DNA of 64,000 nucleotides from the NCBI RefSeq assembly GCF_037975245.1, contig NC_092579.1, positions 27,579,666-27,643,665 on the forward strand. The letters are read 5' to 3'. Shown in pieces: positions 22,301-36,800 of the stretch. Both the position numbers and the translations under genes were made by a program. Numbering within the stretch: position 1 is the stretch's first letter; each line of letters starts with the position of its first letter. The notes beneath the pieces are model-generated. The model saw nothing but the letters and a program-made list of their open reading frames with translations. It had not been told where the DNA came from and did not search any database. The DNA is from Apostichopus japonicus (lineage: Eukaryota > Echinodermata > Holothuroidea > Aspidochirotida > Stichopodidae).

Positions 22301-24748
22301 TTTTGTTTTAAAGTTAATATGCTAAATTCTATTTTTTCTTCTTTGATAGGAAGTAAAATCCATCGGGCTGCTCGAGGCTCTCGATCCCTCCTGTACCGGA
22401 TACATTGACTTTCAGGCTTTTCGTAGAGGTGTAAAGACCATCCACACAGCTAGGAAAGGTAAAGCAAATAGCTCAATGTGTAGATGATTAAAAGTAATGA
22501 AAACTGATTTTACTTCTTCGTTGCCCTGAGTTAAAAGTGTTATTCTGATTCATCAACGAATTATGTAAAAAAAATAATAATCTTATTGATCTAACCAGTA
22601 AGGATCACTGCAAAAGCATATATCTTTGTCTTCTGTCTTTATATAACATCTGAACAACCTTGAGAGATACCGGTTCTCTTTTTCTTTTCAAGGAGTGTGT
22701 AGCTGTGTCTTTATTGTAATAACTTACCCATCTCACGCATCCCACCCATCCCTCCTTCCATACCATCCCTTCCATCCCTCCCATTCCTCGCGTCCCTTGC
22801 GTCCCACCCATCCCGTCCCATCCCTCAAGTCCCTCCCATCACATTTCATCCCTCCTTCCATCCCATCCCTCCCATCCCATCCATCCCATCCCATCCCATC
22901 CCATCCCATCCCTCCTTCCAACCCATCCCATCCCTCCTATTATCCCATCCTTCCCTCCATGCAGACTGCATGACCATAGTAGCGTCATTGTCAGGCTGGT
23001 ATGTTAAACATCTCTCTCCAAGGTTTGTTCACAGCAGGAACACCCACAATCAATCTGAAGACTGTATCACGAGAACTTCTCTTTTTTGACAGGAACATCA
23101 TCAGGCCTACGAATAAACAATGTTACTGTGCCATCAGCAATGCAGCTTAGAAAAAAGTTAAATTTGTTTTCTGATGCCATTGTCAATGAAACCACTGTAC
23201 AGATTACACAGTATTTCAAATTAACACAGATTTTTTAAACTTACGAGTACTTGTTTTTCAAAAAAAGGAACAGTTTCTGTTGACATATTTTGCCCATGTG
23301 GAGTTTATGACATATGGAAGCCAATTCAGTCGATGGCATAGTGAAATCCCATCATATCTGTGTAGTTGAAAACACTAGCAGATTATTTGTGTAGGAAAAA
23401 GTAATAATCCAAATTAAAATGTTTATTTTTGTAAGTAGCGGCTACTTAAATTCCATAACAGAGAAGTTCATTAGCTTGACTTTTCGAGTTCATTTCATAT
23501 AAAGAAACAAAAGTCACTACTACTACTACTACGTCCTTCGACGAAATGGCGAGAACCATTTAGTTCTGTGAGAGTTTTAATGTAATTAATTTGATCAAGT
23601 TTAAGCCTGATTTGGAGTAATATTCAGTAGGTCTGGTAAAATTTTCCACCAAGTTCACAAGGCTGCTTGAATATCTTGAACTGAAACTTGTTTTTATGAT
23701 ATTGTGAGGCTACACAATCATATAACTTCAAACTGTCGCAGGTATAAATCAGAAACCCAAATTTTTTTTTCCCAAAAAATATGAAATGACATTAAAGGGA
23801 CAAAGATATTTATATTTGGTTGGGATTTTTTTCTAGTAATTTATATCTTTTATCAAGAGTTTTTGTAGTCTTGTTGACATTAATCCTGAAGTTTTACTGA
23901 GCGTGTGTCAGTCAGTGAATAGCATGTAGTATGTCCACGCATTGGCACACACACACACATGTGTACTGTATATACATGTATTGATCAGCCACATGAAATA
24001 TTTTACCAGTGAGAATGAAAATGAGAGAAAAACCATCAACATATGTATGACTTTGTTTGCTCTAAAAGGTCTGCAGATCAATTTGATGAGAATATAGTGA
24101 ACGGAAGGTAACATTGATGAGGGTCATGTGACAAGGCGTCTAGGTTACATGTTTTGGGTTTGTATGTGGAAGGCAGTTGTTAAAATAACACTGGATGAAA
24201 AGAGAAAATAAAAATAAAGGAAAGAAGGTGTTAAATATCAGAGGTGAAAGTTATTTCTGTATGACCACAGAAGGATGTGAAAGTCTCCAGTTACTTTATG
24301 ATAAATATAGGTTTATAACAATTCCCAGGGACAGGTCCTGGCCTAAAAGGGAGATTTGAAAACAAGGAAGTGAAGCCATTTATCTACAGATAATACTGTA
24401 GTGTCTCTCTATGCTATAGCTGAGTAGTTATGTACTGTACCTACCTAAGCCTTTAAAGCTTAATTTTAAGTGGATTACTCTACCATATCAAATAAAATTG
24501 TTACAAGATTTGTTTAAAAAGTACTAGATCCAACAATTTGCTAGGTATTTCACTTGTAAGTTCATGTCTGGATGTGAGAGGTGTTTTTCTTCTTGTTTGT
24601 ACCCTGTGATAATGGCATATATACTTGTTGCTAGCCAGACTGCATAATAAACATAAATCTGCATTGTGCTCCTTCGTTGGTTGCTGTGAGATAAATTCAG
24701 ATGTGCTTTAAATGTGGATTTAATATGGTGGAGTTGCTATATTATATA

Positions 24749-24808
<60 letters not shown>

Positions 24809-27800
24809 TATATATATACATATATATACATATATATTTACATTGCTCACAACCAATAGCACTCTCACTCTACCAAACCTATAGAGTGATAAGTTTGTGT
24901 GGAGACAGGTAAGCTAGTCACTCGTAAACATCCAAACCTGGTAAGTTTTCGGATGACCAAGTCATGAAATACTATAGGAATATATATAAATTGTACTCAC
25001 ATACATACTGTACATCGAATTGTGTTTTACATTCAGATTGAGGACTCCATTGTTCTTTTTTCCATTGTGTGAATCCACATACGCTAACCTGAACAATAGA
25101 CCTTATCATTATAATTCTTCTGAGGATGTGGTGATTCTTTTCAATGACATTCTGAGGACTTGGAAGTCTGTGGTGCAAGGTGTCTGTCTGAATGCAAAAC
25201 CAGTATATATTTTACACACACACATAAATATTTAAACACATACACACATTCATAAACAACACATACATACAAATTTGGATATCACTCATATATATGTAAC
25301 TTAGAGATCATATATGATTATCTATGATACTACACATTCGGCATAGCTACTAGCCATTTGTTTGATTCAATTTTTCCTCTACCATCAGGGATATAATATC
25401 ATATCATTATTAAATTACCATAATAAAGTGATTGGATGTTGGCCAAGATTTTTTTTTTCTATTCTTCTTTGTATATATAATCTTGATTGGGTCAGGCCAG
25501 GTGTTAACTTTGCTCTCCATGAAAGTTCAACCCTACCTACATGGGAGGTAAGGCACATGGTTCCCCAATTTGAAGACCTTGACCCTTCTATGCATGGTGA
25601 AAGTTTGGTCAGATAGGAGGTGCAACATCATATATCTGCACTAATGCTAATAAGATTTACTATAGATAACTACAGTAGGTTATCTACTACTTATCTTATG
25701 GTTTGCTATCCAAGAAAATATAGAACATTATTGTAGAAGATGGGCAAAGGAAAGTGAATGTGGGGAGCAAAAGGGGTGGGGGTGAGGTGGGATGGGGGTG
25801 AGGGGGTGGGGATCAGTTCTGTTATATCATATCAGGGACAAAACAAAATTAATAATAATAATAATAATTTATTCTTATATAGCGCTTAACATCAAAGAGT
25901 GATCTCAAAGCACTTCACAAAATCGCATAAAATATTACAATGTAAAATTATTACAGCTTTATAAAAATACAGCCTAAAAATATTGCAACATAAAAATTAC
26001 AAAAATGAATATCCTAGCAATAAATATTAAAGCAATAAAATTCAGATATAAAGACGAAAGCAATAAAATATGAGAGCATATATGTTAAAACTAAAATACT
26101 AAACTATTACAGCGGAAAATAATAATAATAAAAGATAAATAAATAAATCTAGCATTATGGAATCCTGGTAATGCACTGCTGATAGGTGCAATGCCCTATC
26201 ATTAAACTATGTATGAGAAGGTACAATAATATGGTGGGGGGGAAGAGGGGGGAGGTGAGGGTAGACAGTGAGATGGGAGAGAAGGCGGGTTTTCGGAAGA
26301 AGGGATCAAAATCATATAATTTAAGGGAGCCATGTCTTATGCATAGAATGGATTGCCTTGGTTTACCATGTCATACATTGTTAATGCTACAACAATGGAT
26401 TCTACAGACAAAAGAAGTTTTTCTGACTATATTTATCAACATGTTTTGTTCTAATTCAATTAATTTTGTTTGAATTCATGATGTTGATCAGTGTTTGTCA
26501 TTTTCAATATTTTTCTACACAGGTGCTTCATCCATGTCAGTACCAACCACTGCCATTTCTTTCTCGTTCAACATTGATGAAATTCCAAACAGAGCCACCT
26601 CAGACGATGATACACATAGCAACGGGGTGAGTCTGTGTTTAATACCGTACCATGTTACACCCCCCCCCCAGCTCTGCTTGGAGTGGTTCCAAACTACCAC
26701 CTCTTGCTCTTGTTATCACATGAACATAACAAAACTTATATCTTTGGGTAAATTCTAACCTTGCTTTTTCACAACTGTTAAACTTTTTAATTCTTCTAAT
26801 GTTTGTTTTCATTATAGCAGTCATACAGAGGTTTTAGTGTTGAAATTAAAGTTTCAAGGACATGGGACCACCTGCTTTAAGACTGTGCTAAACAATAAAA
26901 ATTTCGTCCAAAGTTGGTTGATTGATGAACACTTCTTAAAATTAATGAACAACTTCAGGCATGTTTGTGACAGGTCTGAAAGGGACCGTTTGGCACGTTA
27001 TGCACATTTAGACCCCAGGCATATCATCACCCATTCTTTCATACAGAACTATGCACTAGTTTATAGTGTTGCAAAATGAATGTAAATACTGCAGATCTGA
27101 TATGTGTTAAAGCTTATTAGTGTTGCCATATATAGACAGTGCAACCAGATTTGAAAAGTACCATTGTGGTCTCTGCTTCTAATAATTGTTCTCATACTCA
27201 ACGTGGCTATTTTCCGCCATTTTTATTCGGAGATTGTCAATCTAGTTAGTGATGATATCTAAAGTTGACAAGGAAACTATTGTAATACTGCTTTCATTGT
27301 GGTACAGTACCTAGAGTTTGTCCATGGCTTAAATTTGTAGGAGGAATAAATTTGGTATCCAAAAAAAAAACGAAATTTAATTTGAATTAGCCATGCAGTC
27401 TGTTGAAAGAGGGAAGCTCTGTGGCTCTGAGCAATTAGTGGGAGTCGCACAATGTAATATGACGCACTGTATCCGCGTGTCTTCAAGATCTATGGTTTCT
27501 ATAGCAACCACAAACTGTGTATACATTTAAGTCTCTCCCTATATAGAGAGAGATATATAATATATATCTTCTATAGAATAAGATAAAAGATTCTAAGCAG
27601 AGGAACTGAGTAAAACTACACCAAGTTGTTAAAACCTATCTACGGTCAACGAACAATTACTCAAGAGCGATTTACAGAATGTTTACTTTGAAGAAAAACG
27701 TGATGACGTTCGGATAAACCAAGATTTGAGCTGGAGACTAGTTGATCTTGGCAGTAATTATATACCTATCTTGAAATTATATAAAAATAAAACTTAATCT

Positions 27801-30800
27801 CGGACCAAATCTCAAAGATACTTTCAATTCACATTTTTGTTTATAAAGAAAGATAAAATCACAGAATGCAGAAGGTGCAGAGAAGTGACAAAATTAGCAG
27901 CAGAGTAAAATGTAATAATAATAATAAAAATAAATTTAAAAAAAGGACAAAAAAAGGTAGAGGGAAAAAAGTGGTAAAATTTTTGTTTGAAATTGAAATT
28001 TTCTGGTTCTTTTTCAATTTTTTCAATTGTCTTCTATTGAACTTTTGTAGATTCCAAGTCATTTGGTTTCTTGCAATCACATAGAAGGATTGGAAGACAT
28101 TTGAAAGAGCTGTTTAAATTAAATTGCAGTTTATTTTAGGAGTGAAAAATAGACTGGTTGGTATCAAAGGATCCGGAGAAATAATATGAACTTCTTGGAA
28201 ATTTCCAGGAAAACAGTAGCTGGTATTCTGTGAAGAGGGTGGTACTGTGTGAGTCTTTGAGATGTAGAGTACTTCCACATTTTTAGAACAAAATGGCTGC
28301 CAGCTGTTCCTTCAGTAATGACAGAAGGTGTATATATATCTATAGTTTACTTTGTGTTGGGACTTGCATTTTATTTTTAATCCTAGCACAATCTTCCTTA
28401 GAGACAAACTGGGGCCCTTCTCTCATTGAAGAATACAAGGGTGATCACATGGGAGTAATTTAGTGTTCAAATTTTCTGTAGGAGGCTCAGATATATTTGT
28501 CTCTTATAGAAATATTAGAGGTAGTCAGTATAGGCCCCAAATTATAGCATGCTATAGTTGCAAGAATTTTCAAAAAGTACTTTCCTGGAGGTCTTTTTCT
28601 CTCCAAATTGTTCTCAGACTTTTTTTAAGGAACACACACGATGAATGAAATGTCCCAGTGAGGAAAATATCCTCAAAGGTTGTAATAATTAACAATTTAA
28701 GAATTTTGACCAAAGGTGACCATATTCGAATATATTTGGGGCCAATACAGCATACCTTTAAGGTTCATATACATAACAATATCTCCTATTCATCTTTGAA
28801 TTCATAACGCAATTTGTCCGTTTTTTGGATGAAGCATTTGCCATGCGATACAGGATAAATTATTTCCTGCTGTTTAAACCAATAAACTTTCATATTTCGT
28901 GTAAATCAACGAGCACCTTACGAGTCACATAAAATCCATCATATAATGTAGCCATGAAAAATAACCTGCTGTGGTCCCCAGATACTTAGGTGTAGGATGT
29001 TTCCCCTTGCGGGCAGGAAACCATTTTGAAGGTTATGGGTACATCATCTTTCATTTATGTAGGACAGACAGAGAAACCAGTTGAATCTTCCTTCACGCAC
29101 CCAAGATAAATGGTTCCTGGAGCCTAGCTCTCTGAGTCTTGGCAGGATCTTCATGTTCATTTGGCTTCACCAACATTGTGCATGATGAGTCATTGTTTGT
29201 GTTACATTTAAGGAACCTGTTCAAAACATTAATATGAGTCATGTCTTGGATCAGAAACACAAAACTCAAGGTAAATACTTCACTCCAGGATGTGGAAGTG
29301 GCTGTACAGGAATTGTTTGCAGACCTGTAAATAATGGAATGCTGGAACAATTTGTACGTGACTAGGCTGTGTGTTGTAAATGTGTTGTTAGGTACTCTCC
29401 TACCCCTACATTACAGATAATGTTAAAACATATTGCACTCGACTAGGCTAGATCCAGATCTGAGCAAAGTTTCTGTGGGTCACAAAATTGCCCTAGAACG
29501 TGACAGAGACTAAAATGATGGGATATGCTCCATCTGAACTATTGATTGGTCAAATAGCAACAAATCTACAAAATAATTAATATTTATACGAAAATTTTAG
29601 CCAGGAAATCTCCAACGGATGTCTACAACACGTGCAGGACTTTAACAAAACATGTGCATTTCAAATCTCATTTTTCTTTATATTTGAACGTGAGAAAGTA
29701 CAAGTAGACACATTCCCAGGGATGCATTAAATCTGGGGATATTCTTCTGAGCTGCTAGGAGGGGATTGAAAGGAGCTTACAGAAGAAATTAAATTATTAC
29801 ATGACAGTTTTGATAATTCCCAAATCCTTTTGGGAAAGTAATTCCATCAGAGAAATCTGTTGGATTACGTGTTTCACAAGACTTTGATGACATCATTACC
29901 GAGCATCTGTTCTGTTCTGCGTGCAACAGAGTGTATTCATATGGTGGTAACATTTTGCATAGGCTGTTCAATAATGGTTTGATGATAGCAAAGTTTTAAA
30001 CAACGCTTTATCTAAAATTTTACTCTTCATCCACCTTCTCAAACCTCTTCTTGCTCCCTCCCAAGTGATGAATTCCCTTTTCCAGTGTTTTAAAGTTTGA
30101 TAAAACTAATGTTTGAGGTAGAATGGCTTTTGACGTTTTTGACATTTCAAGCATAGCACTTGACATTATAGGGAAGTTCTTGCTTAGATGGAAGCATTAT
30201 TTCAGTTGATGTGTGTTGATGCAGCCTGATATGATGTCAGCTGTCAGGGACTGTAATAAATCAATTAAACAGAAAGAAAGTGTCAGTTTTCTATGTAACT
30301 AAATGCTGCCAAGCTAATGCATTGGAATGCCAAAAATATCAGTAGATTCTAATTTACCCAAGGCTAAAAGCAAACAATACGATGTTCATGGCATGTGCTA
30401 TGTGCAATCAGTGTGCATGTATGTGTGTGTGGGCAAAACGCTTGCTGATCATTTCACAAGTTAACACCAGTGGTCAAACTCTCTTGCACACTTTCATGGC
30501 AGATGTGCCTCGCCTCTAGTCTACTTTTCATGTAAGAATTGGGTCGAAACATTTTTCATATACCTGGTAAACTACAGTTGCACCTGGTTGGGCAACAAGA
30601 AATTGTTAAATTCAGTTTTGTATGGAATATTGCCATCAAGTTACTTCACTGAATTCAGACAGAAAGTTAAAAAGATTTTGTATGCTTAGGTCTGGTGGTA
30701 TACCTTACTGTACATATGGTACATTAGAAAATATTATCTATGCACACCAAACTTTGTACACATTTGTTGTGATTATTTGTTTAGAGCATTTTAATTATAA

Positions 30801-33800
30801 TTTGCATGACAAATTTTCCATAATGATTAGGGCCTGCACAGGTATACTGTAAAAGGTACAGAGCAGTTTTCAGATTTGCTTTTGAAAACTGTACATGGGC
30901 ATTCCATCAACTTGTGTTTCTTGTGGAACAAATTAATTATGTGCTGAATTGCACAATACCCTGTAACTCTTGAATCTCACAGATTATGACCAGAAGTCCC
31001 TATACTAAACAATTATTGTCATTCTCAAAAAGCCCTGTGTACAGTATACCTTTTCAGATAATTTCAGTGGCCATAATTTTCTCCTTTTTCTTGCATCAAT
31101 CTTCTTGCATGTATAGTTAGATCATATATATGGTATGCCAATAATGAAAGAAACAGCACAGATATCATTTAACCCCCCCCCCACTCATTCAAATAAAAAG
31201 TAATTAACATGGCAGGCATAGTTGCAAGCTGGTTCTTTCAAAGATGATGAGCCTAAATTCTGCGCTTCTATTTTGTTCTGAATACCTATCTGTTAACATG
31301 GACAGTTGGATACATATGGTTGGTAAACAATGACCTGCCTACATTTTAATCTTGAAATCGATAGCTTGTAATATTTATCTTGAGATTGGAAGGTGGACCA
31401 AGAACTGGTTTTTAATACTCAATGAAGCATGGCATGATGTGCAACTGTGTGGGGAGTAGAGTTATCTTACATGTTGATTTAGTATTGATTTTCATCGTAA
31501 AAGTAGGAATAGGCAAAGTATACGTGAATGGTATAGGCCTACTATGCTGAGTGTTGGAAGTACTGCTCTGACATGCAAATTTTGTGTAGCATTTTTTGTA
31601 AGTCTCTGAATTTTAGCTCTCATTGAATATTATACTTCCTATGTAGAAAACTGATACATCTTAACACTTGTATACATAGCAACGACCATTTTTTATCTAG
31701 CAATTTGCGATGCAATACTCGATGAATTATATCAGTGGCGGAGCTAGGGGTATTGGTCAGGGGGGGCGAGAATGGTCTGTAAGGGCGCTTTTGACACTAT
31801 CTAAGCGGAGCGGAGCGTACAGAAATATTTTGAGTAAAGATACTCCCTAGATCGCCGGAAATGACCCTTTCCGGGCCTTGCTAATTTGCAGATAAACGAA
31901 GAATAAATAGCTGATAAATTGAAGACCGCCGTAAGAGCATTTTGTCAGAAAATTACACCAACAAAATGTGACAAATGTCAATAGGTAGATGAGAGCGCAA
32001 TAAAAAAGTCAATAATCGCAAATAAGTAAAAAGTGATAAAAAGCTGAAAAGGGCGCCAGCAGTCCATTTGAGTCCGTCAGGGGGGGGGATCCGCCCCTCC
32101 CCCCTGACTGTATGGACGCTCCGCCACTGAATTATATTCCCCTGCAGGGTCATACTAGCTTGCATGGTGTTATCTAGCTGTATATTTGGAAGATCGTTTT
32201 AAAGCGATGGTATTTAAACAACCTTATGATTTCAAAATCCATCAAGGCTTGCAGAGAGAGTGATAAATATTGTCCGCAATTTAAAGCGAGTTTAAAGGGA
32301 TGGTATTTAAACAACTTTTATGATTTCAAAATCCATCTAGGCTTGCAGAAAGTAGTATTGCCATTGGGAGAAAAGTCATAATCTCGCTATGTACACCTTC
32401 ATATCTACAAGTTAAAATAGCCTAATAAAAAAAAATTAAATAACCTAATTATTCTGTACAATTTCTCTCACCAAATGCACAAGTAGAATATATGCATATT
32501 TTGGAATTACATCAGTTTAAATAATTTGAAAATTTCATGTCCATATATGACGAGACTTGGAATATGAAGGAAAAAAATGATTGTGATCTGTTGATTTTCC
32601 CGAGATTGCAGACACACTGATTGTTTGAATGCAATCATATCTAGATGTATTATAAATTCTTCTATGCTAAGATCTGCCAATGAAATTGAGACGGAATGAC
32701 ACATTCATTTGAGGCTTTTGAGCATCGTAGGAATGATGAATATCGCTCTAAACTGAAATTGATTTTTTGATGCTCAAATTTCTAATTTTTTGGAACCATC
32801 ACCAATCAAACCTGAATTTTTCTCTTCAGTTATAGATGGTAATGAAACAATGTTGAACGTTTTGACGATAGTTCTGTTTTCAATTTATAAAAGCTGTCGG
32901 CAGTTGCCAGGGACGATTAGATTGGATGCTGTCATGTGATACTGTCCCAAAAGACCCTGCGGGAGGCATCGCTCTTTCATAGTTTGCTGATTGGTTCTAT
33001 TGTATCATTCGGAAAGTTGGAAACTGAAATTTAAACTTCAATTTCAAACTAATATTTTCATGGGGGGGGGGCAAAAATTGCGTAAATTTCTGTGTATTGA
33101 GTACTGAATGTGCTCAAACATTGAATGGTTTCAAGTTTCCTTGTTTGCTACAAAGCTGGACATTATCAAAATTACACACAGTTTAAATGATTCTTTGAGC
33201 TGGATTGATCGTTTTGTTTATGCTCTGTGGTCATAGGGGTCAGTGGGGGGGGGGGCAGGATGGGTTACAGCTCCTCAACAAGATATTTTTGTGAAAATTC
33301 TGGTAATATACTGATATTATTTAGGGCACTGCAAAACAAAAATAATTTTTTTTTAATAAAACATTTTTTAGGCAAATCATTATAGCTCCCCCCCCCCCCA
33401 ATGACCATGAATTTAGGTTGATACAGTTTCCAACGTCTTCTTAAGGAATGATTCTGGGCAGACATGTGGCAGGAACTGGATAGTCCAGTGCGTCCCTATT
33501 TCTAGCTTGCTTCTCAAGGTGTAACATGTAGTATAATTACTACCGTGAGAATTGTCTGTCTGAGGTTGAGGATCATATAAAATTCATTTATAACTCATAC
33601 CACCAGTATAGTGCAGAGCGTTGCATACCAGGAGAAGCTATATTTAAGCTGGTTGTTTCCAATTTTCTGTGACCTGGAATACTTCCCATGCCCTCAGGCT
33701 TGTCTCTGCAGAAGGTATTTCTCCTAGACCTCTCAATATTTGAAAACCTATAATGGACTGTACAAAAATCAGTCACTGATAATTTGAATAAGTTTGTTTC

Positions 33801-36800
33801 TGTCTCCAATAGCTAGTGGGGTATCTTAACTGATTTATGTATGGTACTTGGGTAGTGCCTTGGGGTTGCTGAAAAAAATAAACCAATTTCCTAACGGTAA
33901 ACACTATTGTCAGTGTTATAAGTTTGCCTAGGTGGGTTAAGTCTTGGAAAGCAATTTGTGATGCATTAATGAAAAAAGATGGTTGTAAAAGTTGGAACAA
34001 AACATATGTGAATGGATTGTATCTAATCCCTTCCCTTTCTCATCCAACACACCTTCCTTTCCACGTCCATGCACATTCATAGAAAACTTCCCAGTGAAAA
34101 CTTCCCAGAGAAATGTTTATTGCAAACAAAGTTTGAGCGTCTGTTCAGAATTCCAGCATCCAGTGGAAGCAAGGAAGATGATTGGTCGGTTCTTGAGTGC
34201 AACAACTATCAGTTTTCATCAGAGGTAGGGTAGAGGGGGGTCAATAATGTTTTCAACTGTTTGGTGTGATTTATGGCGAGAGCTAACTTTCTGGATCAAA
34301 ACCTCTTGAACAGGGCAGGGGTTCACCTCTTTCCTGTTACACTTAGCATGAGCTCATGTTGTTTGCGATGACATACTCTCTAAGAAAAGTCACCCAAAAG
34401 TAGAGTCTGAGCAAGCTGAGGAAACTTAGTAACAACGTGATTCACTTTTCACAACTTCATTCACCTCTCACCTCCATTCTCTTAACATTGAGGCTGTAAA
34501 CCATAAATGTGGTCACATGACGGGTTTTATGTGAAGTGTCAGATTGTTTCGTGACGTCACATTTCATCGAGCCTTAAGTTACCTCCTTTCCAATCCTTCC
34601 AACTCTCCTTCCCATTTCCCCAACCTGTTTGTAAACACTTATGTTATATCTGTTTCCATAACAGGATGAGGCACTGCATCGGGCAAACATAATCTGTCAC
34701 TTTGGATAAAATTCATTGGGGAAAATGATCGAGTCTTGTAATATGATTCCACGATATCTTTGTACTTCTAATGTTCCAATTTATTCAATTTCGATCCTGG
34801 CTTATTCAACTCGTGATTTGTGATTTTGTCTGTATGTATGTATTTCACATATATCTCAAGGCTATGTTTTTTAAAATATTTTTTTAATCATCGCTAGTAT
34901 GAAATCCCCTCAATCTTTATATACCCTAAATGCATTCTGTTGCTCATTGACAGTTTGGTTTACACATGACCAAAGCCTAAGCAGAAAGGTTCTTACTTTT
35001 TCCTAAGTGCTCACAATAGGGATGATAACACAGCTGAGAGGGTTTGAAGGACTCAGAGTGAACTGTGTAAACAATAGAAACTTTCTATAGGGCTGATAGG
35101 CGAGCAGGTTGGTGTGTTTGTGTGCGTTAATTTACAGTCTCTGTGTGTGAGTGTGGTGGGTAATATACAGTGTAATATATACAGTACAGGCTTTAATGTA
35201 TAATGTGTGACAGGTGTCTAAGGTTCACAGTGCATTATCATTACTGCATAGTAGTAGTAGTAGTAAAGAATTTAGACTCACTGTAGTAAGTGTTACAGAG
35301 TTCCTTTCACAGCTATGTTTAGATCGTAGTAGTTTTGTTGGGATTATCGGGATTATTATAAAGAAGACCAGTGCTGTGAGGACATATGATATAATTAGCT
35401 ATACTTGGTTTGATGAAGACATTGGTTTTTGTTGGTAAGTAGTTTACAAGATTTCTGTAAAGCTTTGGTTGTTTTCCTAGGTTTAGTGACATAGATAAGT
35501 ATTTAGACAGAACTAATCATTTTTGGATATTACAGGTACCAGTGTTAACTACCACTGTATGTATGTATGTATGTGGTTTAATATCATGTCCTGTGGAATT
35601 GTGTATGCCGGTAATTTGAAAACATGGCTCTGTTACCCTAGTTGTCTTCGATAACCATTTCTTATGGGGCTTTCTTCCATACTGAATTTGAAACTGATCA
35701 CTTTAAAATTTATGCAGGGTTTACTATGAATGTCATGTAAACATTACAATAAGACACAATTTGGGGAATTTGTTGAGGACGAAATCTGCTAATTACTGTG
35801 TGTCATGTGTTGTAAACAGAAACTGATTAAGGGGGGGGGGGTGTTCGTCCAGTACCAACTTTAAATTAATGATATTTACACTATAACAAGAAGAATCCTA
35901 ATCCTCAAACCTTGAGGTTAGGAAAAGTTAGGAAAAGGAGTGGGGGGAGGGGTAGACATTAGTAACTTTGGCTATTTTAACAAATAAGAGCCTAAACTTA
36001 AATCTCTATTGGTTATTGCCAATATTAAGTTCATTTATTTCATTACAGGGGGGGGGGGGGTGGGAGGTGGGATGCACCATTTACAATTGAGTAAATTCAA
36101 GCAGCAATTTAATAACCCAAATCTTAGATGCAAAAAACATCACTTTTAAACTGGCAGTTGAAACCTCTTGTTGATCCGGGGATAATTGTTTGATTTTTGT
36201 GTGTGAGTATTACGCATGTTTAATGCAACATGTTTAAAGCTTTTTCCACCTCAATTATACCAAACATATTAGGTAATATTAAAAGTATGATTGCATTTTG
36301 TACCAAACTTGGACATTACCTTAGCTAACTTTTTACAGTAGCTCAAAAACTTAACTTTTTTGTGTGATTAGTTAACAATTCAGGTAATGAACTAATAAGG
36401 TATTCATCAAGACACTTTATACTGCTACATTAGTATTGATTTTTTGGTAGCCTATTAAGCAAACAGTAATTTAAGTACAAACAAATAAAGTTTTCTTTAA
36501 TACTTTTATTGGAGTTTGAAAAAACCACCATATTCTACACAAAATGTTGCTTCAAGTAAACTTAACATGTTTTAAAATTATTCTGGTATTTTAGCCCTGT
36601 GGAAAAGTGCAGTGTTCTCTTATTGGCTGAATTCATTGACGATTCATTCATACTTAGTCATTGATTTATTCACACCGATAATATCGACAATAAAAAAAAT
36701 AAAAATATTCAAAACGTTTTTAATAGAAGGAGGTATAAGCTGAGAACTTGGTGGTCTTGACAAGAGCCTCCTTCCTACCTGAAACCCAGAAATATTAAGT

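Larger units (their letters stand above)
16315..22349 (+). other. Rab11-FIP intron 1
   Basis: A 6.0-kb GT-AG intron carrying three inverted-repeat elements (16.6, 17.6 and 21.2 kb) and the 40-bp palindrome at 18150. About 18.2-21.2 kb has no recognisable gene or repeat beyond a poly-G run near 18797. Confidence 0.65.
22459..26522 (+). other. Rab11-FIP intron 2
   Basis: It holds the CCATC satellite (22.7-23.0 kb), a (TA)n tract (24.7-24.8 kb), a G-rich stretch (25.76-25.81 kb) and a LINE tail (25.85-26.15 kb). No other gene seen. Confidence 0.65.

Noticed and set aside
22605-22973. Pro/Ser/His-rich (+) and Gly/Trp/Met-rich (-) open frames
   Set aside because: Products of the CCATC satellite on both strands.
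23093-23237. Possible alternative Rab11-FIP exon after TTTTTTGACAG
   Set aside because: In the right phase it opens GTSSGLRINN but soon reaches a stop, has no good donor and no family similarity. The exon at 26523 fits better. A rare alternative last exon cannot be ruled out.
26837-27079. 80-codon + frame downstream of exon 3
   Set aside because: No recognised family, no splice signals consistent with the FIP chain; treated as chance.
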